DNA from: Granulicella sp. L46
Lineage (GTDB): Bacteria; Acidobacteriota; Terriglobia; Terriglobales; Acidobacteriaceae
DNA length: 64,000 nucleotides
Direction of reading: 5' to 3'
Assembly (NCBI RefSeq): GCF_009765785.1
Contig: NZ_LMUT01000003.1
Span: 545,570-609,569, forward strand
Below the pieces are notes generated by a model. The model searched no databases and was not told the DNA's origin. It saw nothing but the letters and a program-made list of their open reading frames with translations. Positions 1 through 7,163 of the stretch are shown piece by piece. How positions within the stretch are numbered: the first letter of the stretch is position 1; every line of letters begins with the position of its first letter. The translations under genes were made by a program, and so were the position numbers.

Positions 1-199
1 TCTTTCCCCGCGGCGCCAACACCGGAACCTTGCGCACCCGATTCTGTTCTGCCAGCACGCGATACTGGTCCGCCCCCAAAATCTGCAGCCGCCAAAGCCA
101 GCAACCCAGCACCACCAGCACCGCCGCCACCACGTACTGCGACACATGCAGCTTCGTAGCCGACAACTTCTCCCGCCGATCGATGCCGCCCATATCCAT
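1..199 (-). CDS. mrdA: Penicillin-binding protein 2, N-terminal fragment (cut by window edge)
   Basis: Only the first 66 codons are present. The translation has a short charged N-terminus, one membrane segment (about residues 20-36, VVAAVLVVLGCWL) and then the stretch LAEQNRVRKVPVLAPRGK. That stretch matches the start of the periplasmic region of class B penicillin-binding proteins, where an R-x-P-x-x-APRG motif precedes the dimerisation domain. The family cross-links peptidoglycan in the elongasome. It lies directly downstream of mreC and mreD on the same strand, the usual mreC-mreD-mrdA order. The start ATG (199-197) has an AAGGGAG Shine-Dalgarno about 11 nt upstream; a second in-frame ATG lies two codons later. 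The transpeptidase domain is outside the window. Confidence 0.85.
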   Translation of the reverse strand, partial: MDMGGIDRREKLSATKLHVSQYVVAAVLVVLGCWLWRLQILGADQYRVLAEQNRVRKVPVLAPRGK

Positions 200-267
200 C
201 CGCTTCGCCGCTCCCTTTCTAAACCTTACGCTCGAACAACTGACAACTGAGAACTAACAACTGACAA

Positions 268-792
268 CTAGTCTCTTATGCGGAACCGATCCAGCACCGC
301 AAACATCGGAATCGCCACCACACAATTCGCCGCCGCCGAAATCAGCTCCACCACCGGCAGAAACCGATACGACACATCGCCCAGCAGCCAATGCGCAATC
401 ACGTACAGCAATCCGCTCTGCGCCATACTCAGCGTAAACACCAGCCCAATGCGATTAATAATGTTGTCGACATCCACTGCAAACCCAATGCTAGCGGCCA
501 CATATCCCACAACGCCCTTAGCAATCCCATCCACCCCAAACGGATGATTCGTCAACCCATCCTGAAACAACCCAATCAGCGTGCCCGTCACCGTTCCGGC
601 AATCGGGCTCCGTCGCGACACCGCAAAAAAAATCGTAGCAATCAGCGGCAAATCAATATGGATCAGCCAGGGAAACGTCTTAGGCAGCATAGCCTGCAGC
701 AGAATGCAGACCAGCGGCGCCATCACAGTCACTCCCGGATGGAACCCGTACTGGTCCAGTTCTTCGCGGCTTGTATAACTACGCTCTGCCAT
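268..792 (-). CDS. mreD: Rod shape-determining protein MreD
   Basis: A 174-residue, strongly hydrophobic protein with about five membrane segments, which fits MreD in size and topology. MreD is an inner-membrane partner of MreC in the elongasome that guides lateral wall synthesis. The segment after PFPWLIHIDLPLI and the mid-protein motif SPIAGTVTGTLIGLFQDG resemble the conserved G-x-x-x-G-L-x-x-D region of the family. It sits 15 bp downstream of mreC and about 70 bp upstream of mrdA, so the three are probably one transcript. Sequence conservation in MreD is low, so the call leans partly on position. Confidence 0.85.
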   Translation of the reverse strand: MAERSYTSREELDQYGFHPGVTVMAPLVCILLQAMLPKTFPWLIHIDLPLIATIFFAVSRRSPIAGTVTGTLIGLFQDGLTNHPFGVDGIAKGVVGYVAASIGFAVDVDNIINRIGLVFTLSMAQSGLLYVIAHWLLGDVSYRFLPVVELISAAANCVVAIPMFAVLDRFRIRD

Positions 793-807
793 CGCCCTCG
801 CCCATCT

Positions 808-2046
808 CTACTGCTCTTGCGGTTTCTGCGGCGCCTGCTGCGACGCCGGAGCACCCGGCGTCAACTCCGTAGCCGGCGGCACCGTCCCCGGCGTAAATTT
901 GTCCGGATGCACCGCAGGCTTCGGCCTCGGCAGCCCCGAATTGATATACCCCACAGCCCCGCCAACCTGGCTCTCCGGATCATCCGACACCGGCTTCCCA
1001 TCAGCCCCCACAGCAGGCGTCCCCGCAGCTCCCGGTGCAGCATCCCCATCCGTATGCAAACCAGGCAGCTTCTCCGCAATCAAATCCGCAGCCCGCTGAT
1101 TTGCATCCTGAGTCGCCTCCGCGGTCGCCGCATCCTGCGCAGCCGTCGGCGGCAACGTAGCCGACGTCCCTGTAATCACCAGCACCTCTTCCAGCCGATT
1201 CAAATTCGCCGCCGTCTTAATCACAATCGCGGTATACGGCTGATGCAGCGGGTCCGGCGCAATCGACTCAATCGTCCCCACCGGCAGCCCCCGCGGAAAC
1301 ACCAGATCTCCACCCGACGTCACCACCAACTCCCCCACCTTAATCCTTGAATCCGCCGTCAGATTATCAATCTCCACGCGCCCCGTAGCCGTGCCCTTCA
1401 CAATCCCGCGTATCCGCGTCGACGCCAAAATCACCCCCGCGCCCGACGACGAATCGCTGATCAACAACAGCTGCGACGTATGCGGGAACACATCCCGAAT
1501 CTTCCCCACCACACCATCCGGAGTAATCACCGCCATCTCCGGCTTCAGCCCATCCTCCGAACCTTTATCCAGATACAGCACATGCGACCGCTCCGACCCG
1601 CTAGTCCCAATCACCTGCGCCGCCACCGTGCTCGTCACATAGTGCTGTCTGAAATCCAGCAGCGTCTGCAACCTCCGCCCCTGCGCCGCGTCTTCGGCAA
1701 ACGAAGCCTCTTCCACCCGCAGCCGCGCCACTTCCTGCTTCAACGCCGCATCCTGCTGCCGCGTATGCAGCAGGTCGACATAATTTCCCCACGCTCCCCG
1801 CACCTTCACACTCGACGAATGCACCGCCGTCTCCAGCGGCGTCATCGCCGTCACCGTCCACCGTCTCAGCAACGACACATGCTTTCCATCCGGAGCCGAC
1901 CCTGCGTCCTCCATCGCACGCGCACTAACCGGCACATCCGCGTCCTTCCCCGGCCGCTGCACCTGCATCGCCAGCGCAATCACCTGCATCAGCACGATCG
2001 CAATCAACACCAGCGGATTTCGAAATCGGTAAAAGAATGAGTCCAT
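808..2046 (-). CDS. mreC: Rod shape-determining protein MreC
   Basis: A 412-residue protein with an N-terminal membrane anchor (about residues 9-28), a coiled-coil region rich in A/E/R/L (about 75-110), and the beta-rich periplasmic core with motifs such as DKGSEDGLKPEMAVITPDGVVGKI and TSGGDLVFPRGLPVG typical of MreC. The C-terminal ~110 residues are Pro/Ala/Gly-rich and probably disordered, making the protein longer than the usual ~280-330 residues. I chose ATG at 2046, which begins MDSFFYRFRNPLVL; an upstream in-frame start at 2082 would add 12 residues without hydrophobic character. MreC scaffolds the elongasome in the periplasm and binds PBP2, whose gene follows mreD here. Confidence 0.92.
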   Translation of the reverse strand: MDSFFYRFRNPLVLIAIVLMQVIALAMQVQRPGKDADVPVSARAMEDAGSAPDGKHVSLLRRWTVTAMTPLETAVHSSSVKVRGAWGNYVDLLHTRQQDAALKQEVARLRVEEASFAEDAAQGRRLQTLLDFRQHYVTSTVAAQVIGTSGSERSHVLYLDKGSEDGLKPEMAVITPDGVVGKIRDVFPHTSQLLLISDSSSGAGVILASTRIRGIVKGTATGRVEIDNLTADSRIKVGELVVTSGGDLVFPRGLPVGTIESIAPDPLHQPYTAIVIKTAANLNRLEEVLVITGTSATLPPTAAQDAATAEATQDANQRAADLIAEKLPGLHTDGDAAPGAAGTPAVGADGKPVSDDPESQVGGAVGYINSGLPRPKPAVHPDKFTPGTVPPATELTPGAPASQQAPQKPQEQ

Positions 2047-2189
2047 CGTGACGCAGCAACCGCGCGCAGCGACTTCCCGCACGCTCCTCCATTATTTCAT
2101 TAGCCGATCATTTCATCTGTGACCACCGCCCGCGCCACAACTCTGCCCCACCGTACCTCCGCAGCTACCACCCCGCCCAATCTGCTCCT

Positions 2190-2312
2190 GCCCTTGCACT
2201 GACCTTGCCTTGCCTTTGCCCTTGCCCTTGCCCTTGCCTTTGCATTTGCCTTTGCCTTTGCATTTGCCTTTGCCCTTGCCCTTGCCTTTGCCTTTGCCTT
2301 TCTTTGGACAAT
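2190..2312. repeat. Degenerate hexamer tract (CTTGCC/TTTGCC)n
   Basis: About 120 bp of imperfect 6-bp units, CTTGCC, TTTGCC and TTTGCA, lie between mreC and recG. The tract is open in several frames because it has no stops, which gives spurious reading frames (for example Pro-Leu repeats). Similar short tracts flank palindromic repeats at 5755-5830, 27120-27260 and 32560-32790, so the tract and the palindromes look like parts of one composite intergenic element. No promoter was recognised in it. Confidence 0.8.
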
Positions 2313-2326
2313 TTCTAAAAGAAATT

Positions 2327-2459
2327 GTCATTCCGAGCGGAGCGAGCGAACCTGCTGTCTCCCGTTCTTGCCCTTCCCCTCCTTTCTGTCATTCCCTCTG
2401 GGAATCTGCCTTTGTTTCTGCCCTTGCCTTTCTTTCTGTCATTCCCTCTGGGAATCTGC
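2327..2459. repeat. Cluster of three short interspersed repeats
   Basis: A GTCATTCCGAGCGGAGCGAG-type unit lies at 2327-2356. It is followed by two identical copies of a 27-bp unit that begins TTTCTGTCATTCCCTCTGGG (2383-2409 and 2433-2459), separated by CTTGCC-like sequence. The same 27-bp unit recurs with one or two changes at 5769-5795 and 32743-32769. Short inverted arms (ATTCCC/GGGAAT) suggest a REP-like element. Together with the hexamer tract these fill the 514-bp gap between mreC and recG. Confidence 0.75.
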
Positions 2460-2560
2460 TGTTCGCTCGCTGCCCCCTCGCTGTGCCTTCTCCACGACCA
2501 CCACCACCACCCGCCCACCCAACCTGTTTCGCAGAACCTCCGCTGCTACCATCAAACCCG

Positions 2561-5500
2561 ATGCCGCTCCAGCTCTCCACGCCCGTAAAATTCGTCAAGC
2601 GCATCGGCGACCGCATCGCCGCCGGCCTAGCCGATCGAGGCATCCTCACCATCGAAGACCTCCTCTACCACCTCCCCTTCCGCTACGAAGACCGTCTCCA
2701 CCCCAAGCCCCTCAGCCTCTACAACCCCGGCGACATGGCCTCCCTCATCGGCGAAGTCCGCGGCACCACCCTCCTCCGCACCCGCTCCGGCCCCATCTTC
2801 GAAATGACCGTAGGCATCACCCCGCCCGACCCCAACAGCGAAGCCGCCATGCAAGGCCTCCTCGCGCCTCCACCCTCGTTCGCCCCGGGCTCCTCCAACT
2901 CACCACAAATCGGCCAATCCCCTATCGCCTCACCACAAATCGGCCAATCCCCTATCGCCTCACCACAAATCGGGTACCCCGAGGCTTCAGCCTCGGGTCT
3001 CATATCCAGCAATAAAAATGGTGGGGCTTTAGCCCCGGGGCGGAGCCCCATCCTCGAAACCGTAAAGTGCATGTGGTTCCACGGCACCTATCTAAAAGAC
3101 AAATTCCACGCCGGCCAAAAAATAGCCCTCTACGGCAAGTTAGAAGGAAGCCGCAGCGGTAACGCCCTCGGCGCCATCCCCGGCACCACCCGCTTCAAAA
3201 TGATCCAGCCCACCTTCGAAATCCTGCCCGACGACAACGCCACCGGAGAAGACGCCGAATTCATCCTCCTCGAAATGGGCCGCATCGTCCCCGTCTACGA
3301 ATCCCTGGGCGGCAAAACTCCCTGGGGCGCCAAACTAACCTCCCGCTGGACCCGCCGAATCCTCTGGACCATCTTCAAAGACCTGGCCGAATCCGAACCT
3401 CTCTCCCAAACCTCGTCATCTGCACCTGCACACGCCACCCAAACCTCGTCATCTAGACCCGCACCCGCTACCCAAACTTCGTCATCTCGACCGGAGGCCG
3501 CAGGCCGTAGTGGAGAGACCCCTGCATTTCGTTCGCATCACCCAAACTCTGTCATCCTGAGCGCAGCGCACAGCGCGCAGCCGAAGGACCCGCCAGCCCG
3601 CCAGCCTCAGCAGACAAGCCCGCCCCTTTCCACCACGCGAAGCCCCTCACCGTCCGCGCAGGACGAAACCCTCCCCACGTCCCTTCGCAACCGCCTAGCC
3701 TTCCCCACCCGCATGGAAGCCCTTCGCGACCTCCACTTTCCCCCCGCCGGCACCTCCATGACCGACCTCATGTCCGCCCGCACCCCCGCGCACCGCCGCC
3801 TCATCTTCGAAGAGTTCTTCTACCTCGAACTAGGCCTCGAACTAAAACGCCGCAAGCTTCACAACCGCCAGGGCACAGCCTTCGTCACCAACGATCAAGT
3901 CCGCGAAGCCCTAAAACAAATCCTCCCCTTCAAACCCACCGCCGCCCAAAAACGAGTTCTAGGCGAAATCGTCCACGACATGCGCCGCACCCAGCCCATG
4001 CGCCGCCTCCTGCAAGGAGACGTAGGCTCCGGCAAGACCATCGTCGCCTTTCAAGCAGCATTAATAGCGATCGAAAACGGCTACCAGGTAGCTCTCATGG
4101 CGCCAACAGAAATCCTGGCAACGCAACACTACCTCTCCGCGCGCAAACTGCTCAGCGAAAAAATCTCACCGCGCACAAAGCGCCCCTACCGCATCGGCCT
4201 TCTCACCGGCTCGCTCGACGACAAGACAAAGCGCGACACCCGCGCCCACATCTTCCGCGGCGAAATCGATCTAGCCATCGGCACCCACGCCCTCGTAGAA
4301 GAAAAAGTAGACTTCGCCAACCTCGGCCTCGTCATCGTCGACGAGCAACACCGCTTCGGCGTCCAACAGCGCTTCCAACTAATGCGCAAACCCAACACTG
4401 GCACCGCCACCACGCCCCTCCCAGAATCGGGTGCCCCAGGTCCCGCTCCTGGGACCCGGGTTTCCAGAGAATCCTTCGCAACCACCACTGCAAACACCAC
4501 CACGCAAAGCCCCTCGCCGTCCGCGCAGGACTCTGTCATCCTGAGCGAAGCGCGCAGCGCGCAGCCGAAGGACCTGCCAGCCAGCCCGCACCAGCAAGCA
4601 AGCTCGCCCCTTTCCGCCACCCAAACCCCCGCACACGACACGTACAGCGAACCCGACGTATTAGTAATGACGGCAACCCCCATCCCTCGCACCTTGGCCC
4701 TCACGCTCTACGGCGACCTCGAAGCCTCCATCATCGACGAGCTCCCCCCGGGCCGCACCCCCATCCAAACCCGCCGCATGCCCGAAGAGCGCTCCGCCGA
4801 AGTCTGGGACTTCATCCGCAAGCAAGTAGCCGCCGGCCGCCAGGCCTACATCGTCTACCCCATCATCGAAGGCGCCACCGACGACCAACCCGAATTAGAC
4901 TTCGCCAAGTTCGACGACTCCGAACCCTTAGCGCCAACGGCGCGGCCCCATACCAGCGAGGGGCAACGCTCCTCGAAATTGTCCCTCAAGAATCCCTTGA
5001 GGGCTGAAGGCCCGACCCAATCCGGATCGCCTAAACCCTCTAAATCCAAACGCGCGACCACCAAACTCCGCTCCGCCACCGACATGCACCACGACCTTCA
5101 ATCCGGCCCCCTCGCCGGCCTCAAACTCGGCCTACTCCACGGCCGCATGTCCGCAGACGACAAAGAAGTCACCATGGCCCGCTTCAAGCGTGGCGAGCTA
5201 GACGTCCTCGTCTCCACCACCGTCATCGAAGTAGGCGTCGACGTCCCCAACGCCACCGTCATGGTCATCGAACACGCCGACCGCTTCGGCCTCGCGCAAC
5301 TCCACCAACTCCGCGGACGAGTAGGCCGAGGCGCCGCTAAAAGCTTCTGCATCCTCATCACCGCCGCGACGGTAACCCCCGAAGCCGACCAACGCCTCAA
5401 CGCCATGGTCCAAACCCAGGATGGTTTCGCGTTAGCCGAACTAGACCTCCAACAACGAGGCCCCGGAGAATTCTTCGGCACCAAGCAAGCCGGCCTCCCC

Positions 5501-5674
5501 GAATTCCGAGTAGCCAATCTAGCCCGCGACCGAGACCTCCTCGAACTAGCCCGCCAGGAAGCCGCCCACTTCGCAGAACAAGAAGACCCCACCATGCCCC
5601 GCCCCGAAATCGACGCAGTCTGGTCCCGCCTCAAGCAACAATGGCAACGCCGCTACGGCCTAGTCGAAGCCTAA
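2561..5674 (+). CDS. recG: ATP-dependent DNA helicase RecG, enlarged by in-frame inserts
   Basis: RecG remodels stalled replication forks and branched recombination intermediates. The N-terminal wedge domain begins VKRIGDRIAAGLADRGILT. Helicase motifs follow in order: Walker A GDVGSGKT (about residue 486), DEQHRFG (about 594), TATPIPRT (about 702), LLHGRM (about 857) and HQLRGRVGRG. All key residues are present. At 1037 residues it is ~300 longer than typical RecG (~690-760). The excess sits in four Ser/Pro/Ala/Thr-rich blocks between conserved elements, annotated separately, at least three of which contain copies of intergenic repeats. ATG 2561 (MPLQLSTPVKFVKRIG) was chosen; the open frame extends upstream only through hexamer repeats. 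The gene is probably functional because motifs and frame are intact. Confidence 0.92.
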   Translation: MPLQLSTPVKFVKRIGDRIAAGLADRGILTIEDLLYHLPFRYEDRLHPKPLSLYNPGDMASLIGEVRGTTLLRTRSGPIFEMTVGITPPDPNSEAAMQGLLAPPPSFAPGSSNSPQIGQSPIASPQIGQSPIASPQIGYPEASASGLISSNKNGGALAPGRSPILETVKCMWFHGTYLKDKFHAGQKIALYGKLEGSRSGNALGAIPGTTRFKMIQPTFEILPDDNATGEDAEFILLEMGRIVPVYESLGGKTPWGAKLTSRWTRRILWTIFKDLAESEPLSQTSSSAPAHATQTSSSRPAPATQTSSSRPEAAGRSGETPAFRSHHPNSVILSAAHSAQPKDPPARQPQQTSPPLSTTRSPSPSAQDETLPTSLRNRLAFPTRMEALRDLHFPPAGTSMTDLMSARTPAHRRLIFEEFFYLELGLELKRRKLHNRQGTAFVTNDQVREALKQILPFKPTAAQKRVLGEIVHDMRRTQPMRRLLQGDVGSGKTIVAFQAALIAIENGYQVALMAPTEILATQHYLSARKLLSEKISPRTKRPYRIGLLTGSLDDKTKRDTRAHIFRGEIDLAIGTHALVEEKVDFANLGLVIVDEQHRFGVQQRFQLMRKPNTGTATTPLPESGAPGPAPGTRVSRESFATTTANTTTQSPSPSAQDSVILSEARSAQPKDLPASPHQQASSPLSATQTPAHDTYSEPDVLVMTATPIPRTLALTLYGDLEASIIDELPPGRTPIQTRRMPEERSAEVWDFIRKQVAAGRQAYIVYPIIEGATDDQPELDFAKFDDSEPLAPTARPHTSEGQRSSKLSLKNPLRAEGPTQSGSPKPSKSKRATTKLRSATDMHHDLQSGPLAGLKLGLLHGRMSADDKEVTMARFKRGELDVLVSTTVIEVGVDVPNATVMVIEHADRFGLAQLHQLRGRVGRGAAKSFCILITAATVTPEADQRLNAMVQTQDGFALAELDLQQRGPGEFFGTKQAGLPEFRVANLARDRDLLELARQEAAHFAEQEDPTMPRPEIDAVWSRLKQQWQRRYGLVEA
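2884..3052 (+). repeat. recG insert 1: 30-bp tandem repeat plus palindromic element
   Basis: An in-frame block inside the RecG wedge/OB region, between the strand ending FEMTVGI and the conserved VKCMWFHGTYLKDKF. It holds 2.5 copies of a 30-bp unit (2900-2929, 2930-2959, 2960-2973; peptide SPQIGQSPIA). Next comes an element starting GGGTACCCCGAGGCTTCAG with hairpin arms CCCGAGG/CCTCGGG and GGGGCT/AGCCCC (2972-3050). The same two-hairpin element occurs outside the gene at 5689-5749. All 169 bp are read through without a stop. Confidence 0.8.
3397..3672 (+). repeat. recG insert 2: three repeat families in frame
   Basis: An in-frame block of about 90 codons between the wedge domain (IFKDLAESEPL) and the linker before the helicase core (RNRLAFPTRMEAL). 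It has three imperfect ~33-bp units containing CAAACCTCGTCATCT (from 3408), then a block GTCATCTCGACCGGAGGCC (3481-3531). A GTCATCCTGAGCGCAGCG element follows (3551-3590), then a CACCACGCGAAGCCCCTC...GTCCGCGCAGGAC unit (3631-3664). The last two families also occur in intergenic DNA in this window. Confidence 0.8.
4393..4650 (+). repeat. recG insert 3: palindromic repeats in frame
   Basis: An in-frame block of about 85 codons between the DEQH motif segment (RFQLMRKP) and the next helicase motif (DVLVMTATPIPRT). It contains a stem-loop unit at 4429-4463 (GGGTGCCCCAGGTCCC...GGGACCCGGGTTT) with the same layout as the intergenic unit at 51840-51873. A CACCACGC...GCGCAGGAC unit (4498-4531) and a GTCATCCTGAGCGAAGCGCG element (4534-4573) follow. 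In E. coli RecG, as far as I recall it, this position is a short linker. Confidence 0.82.
4916..5090 (+). repeat. recG insert 4: low-complexity linker
   Basis: An in-frame block of about 58 codons in the second RecA-like domain, between YIVYPIIEG...FAKFDD and MHHDLQSGPLAGLKLGLLHG. It is rich in Ser, Pro, Lys and Arg, with short inverted arms (AGCGCCAACGGCGC; CCCTTGAGGGCTGAAGGCC). RecG proteins normally have a variable linker here, so part of the length could be native. I found no second copy of this block in the window, so repeat origin is less certain than for inserts 1-3. Confidence 0.5.
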
Positions 5675-5688
5675 CCCCACCACGCTCA

Positions 5689-5831
5689 GGTACCCCGAGG
5701 GTTCAGCCTCGGGTTTCATACCTCCGCAGAGATCTGGGCTTTAGCCCTAAGGTTTGCCCTTGCTTTTCTTTCTGTCATTCCCTCCGGGAATCTGCTTCTT
5801 CTTTTGCCTTTGATCTTGCTTTTCTGGCTGT
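5689..5831. repeat. Two-hairpin element and 27-bp repeat downstream of recG
   Basis: Fifteen bases after the recG stop, 5689-5749 repeats the element seen in recG insert 1: GGTACCCCGAGG-TTCAG-CCTCGGG followed by GGGCTTTAGCCC. A 27-bp repeat copy (5769-5795) and a GTCATTCCGAACGCAG unit (5830-5858) follow, with TTTGCC-like spacers. The first hairpin could slow RNA polymerase after recG, but it has no clear U-tract. This fills most of the 370-bp gap before the next gene. Confidence 0.7.
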
Positions 5832-5909
5832 CATTCCGAACGCAGAGAGGAACCTGCTTCTCGCGCAAAGCGCGCCCGTTTTTCTCCACCCAGGCAGCAA
5901 GCGAGAGGG

Positions 5910-5931
5910 GGGTGGGTCAAATGACCCACCC
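5910..5931. repeat. Perfect inverted repeat
   Basis: Ten-base arms GGGTGGGTCA/TGACCCACCC around AA lie between convergent recG and the receiver-domain gene. No T-run follows on either strand, so it is not a canonical intrinsic terminator, although it may end or stabilise transcripts. Confidence 0.6.
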
Positions 5932-6044
5932 CCACCCAAACCCACTCCCAAAACCCACAATACGTGTCCCGAAACCAGGCTAAACAAGTCGCTGCGTAAC
6001 CCGAAACCGGGCTCAGTCATACACCAAATTCACAACTTCCGGGC

Positions 6045-6485
6045 TTAACTCGCCATCGCGACCTGCACCGGAGCCGCTTCCACACCAACCGATTGCACCT
6101 GCTTCTTCGGCCCCCGCTTCCGCGCCACCAGGATCCGAATCCTATCCAGCACTTCCGCCGGCGTGCACGCCCCCTTAGGCAGAAACGCGTCCGCCGCAGC
6201 CGCCCGGTCAAAGCTAGTCACCGTTCCCGAAACCAGCAGCGTCGGCAACGTAGGGTGAACCTGTTTCGCCTTTCGAATCAGCTCATTACCGTCCATCTGC
6301 GGCAATATCAGATCCGCCATCAAAAGGTCCACCGACCCCTGAGCCGCCCCCTGCAGATATTCCAAAGCCTCGGCCGCCGTACTCATCGCCAGCACCCGAT
6401 ATCCCCTCGTCTCCAGCAAAAACTTCCTCACCGAAAGCACCTGTTCGTTATCTTCCACACACAAAATCGTCTTGCGAGGTCTCAT
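6045..6485 (-). CDS. Single-domain response regulator (CheY-like receiver)
   Basis: A 146-residue protein made of one receiver domain plus a basic ~25-residue tail, with no output domain. It has the acidic pocket (E11, D12), the phospho-acceptor Asp58 in ADLILPQMDGNE, the switch Ser86 (LLVSG) and Lys104 (FLPKG). Such proteins relay phosphate in phosphorelays or act by protein contact. No kinase gene is adjacent; it is flanked by 370 bp and 680 bp of gene-free DNA, so its partner cannot be named. It ends convergently with recG. Confidence 0.88.
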   Translation of the reverse strand: MRPRKTILCVEDNEQVLSVRKFLLETRGYRVLAMSTAAEALEYLQGAAQGSVDLLMADLILPQMDGNELIRKAKQVHPTLPTLLVSGTVTSFDRAAAADAFLPKGACTPAEVLDRIRILVARKRGPKKQVQSVGVEAAPVQVAMAS

Positions 6486-7163
6486 CGTTTCTCTCCATGC
6501 CGGTGGTCCCCGGCTTTTTAGTTGACTTAGTTCAAGTTAGGCGGCGCTCTTCAAATCAAATCAATGACTTACGAGGCGCAGTACTTCCGTTGCTGGGAGC
6601 CGAGCGGAATCGTTTGCGCCAAAAGGGCGCATCCATCCTCCGCTCGGATTGAGCGTTTCAATTTGCCGCGATACAGCCTTTTCCCCGCAAAAAGGCCACA
6701 TCGATCGCGCCAAAGCGCTGACCGTGCGTCTGCTGTGGATAGTGTGGATTGCCGTGGAAAAGGCGCAAAAAGCCTCCCCACCGCTTCACAACCATCGTGA
6801 AAGCAGTGCCTCTTTACAGCTCAAGTTGGGATTCCCCCAAAGAACTGGTTCGTAGCTCGCAATAGCCCAGCCACCCTCAAGATTCTCTACAGCGCGCGGC
6901 CTTACGAAGGTTTCATCGCAGCGCAGAGAACGCCTGTTGGCGCTTTGCTATCACACAGATTGTCGGTAAATCAGGCGAAAAATTGCGTCTCGGAATCACT
7001 TGGTTCGTTGACGATTTGCTGAGCATACGGAGCCGCACCCCCCATGGCAACAGTGAATTTTTAGCGAAAATCCAGCTACTTTGGAGTGGCGCTTCCACCG
7101 CCGCGACGCATTGCTTGTCCCTGTTGGCGTTTGCGATTCTCCCCTTGTGGAAAACTCCCGTTT
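6486..7163. other. 678-bp gene-free region
   Basis: No convincing reading frame, tRNA or terminator is visible. Base composition is less GC-rich than the neighbours. Two adjacent 9-mers, TGTGGATAG (6734-6742) and TGTGGATTG (6743-6751), each differ slightly from a DnaA box, and TTGTGGAAAAC occurs at 7145-7155. The promoter of the receiver-domain gene should lie near 6490-6560. The role of the rest is unknown. Confidence 0.5.

Noticed and set aside
2210-2560. Upstream extension of the recG reading frame
   Set aside because: It is encoded by hexamer repeats and interspersed elements, has no Shine-Dalgarno, and the RecG-like sequence starts after ATG 2561.
5910-5931. Intrinsic terminator for recG
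   Set aside because: The stem is perfect but lacks a T-run on either strand, so it was listed only as an inverted repeat.
5641-6048. 135-codon plus-strand frame after recG
   Set aside because: It starts inside the recG 3' end and runs through interspersed repeats; no Shine-Dalgarno or protein-like features.
6734-6751. Chromosomal replication origin
   Set aside because: Only two imperfect DnaA-box-like 9-mers, no dnaA, dnaN or gyrB nearby and no AT-rich unwinding element.
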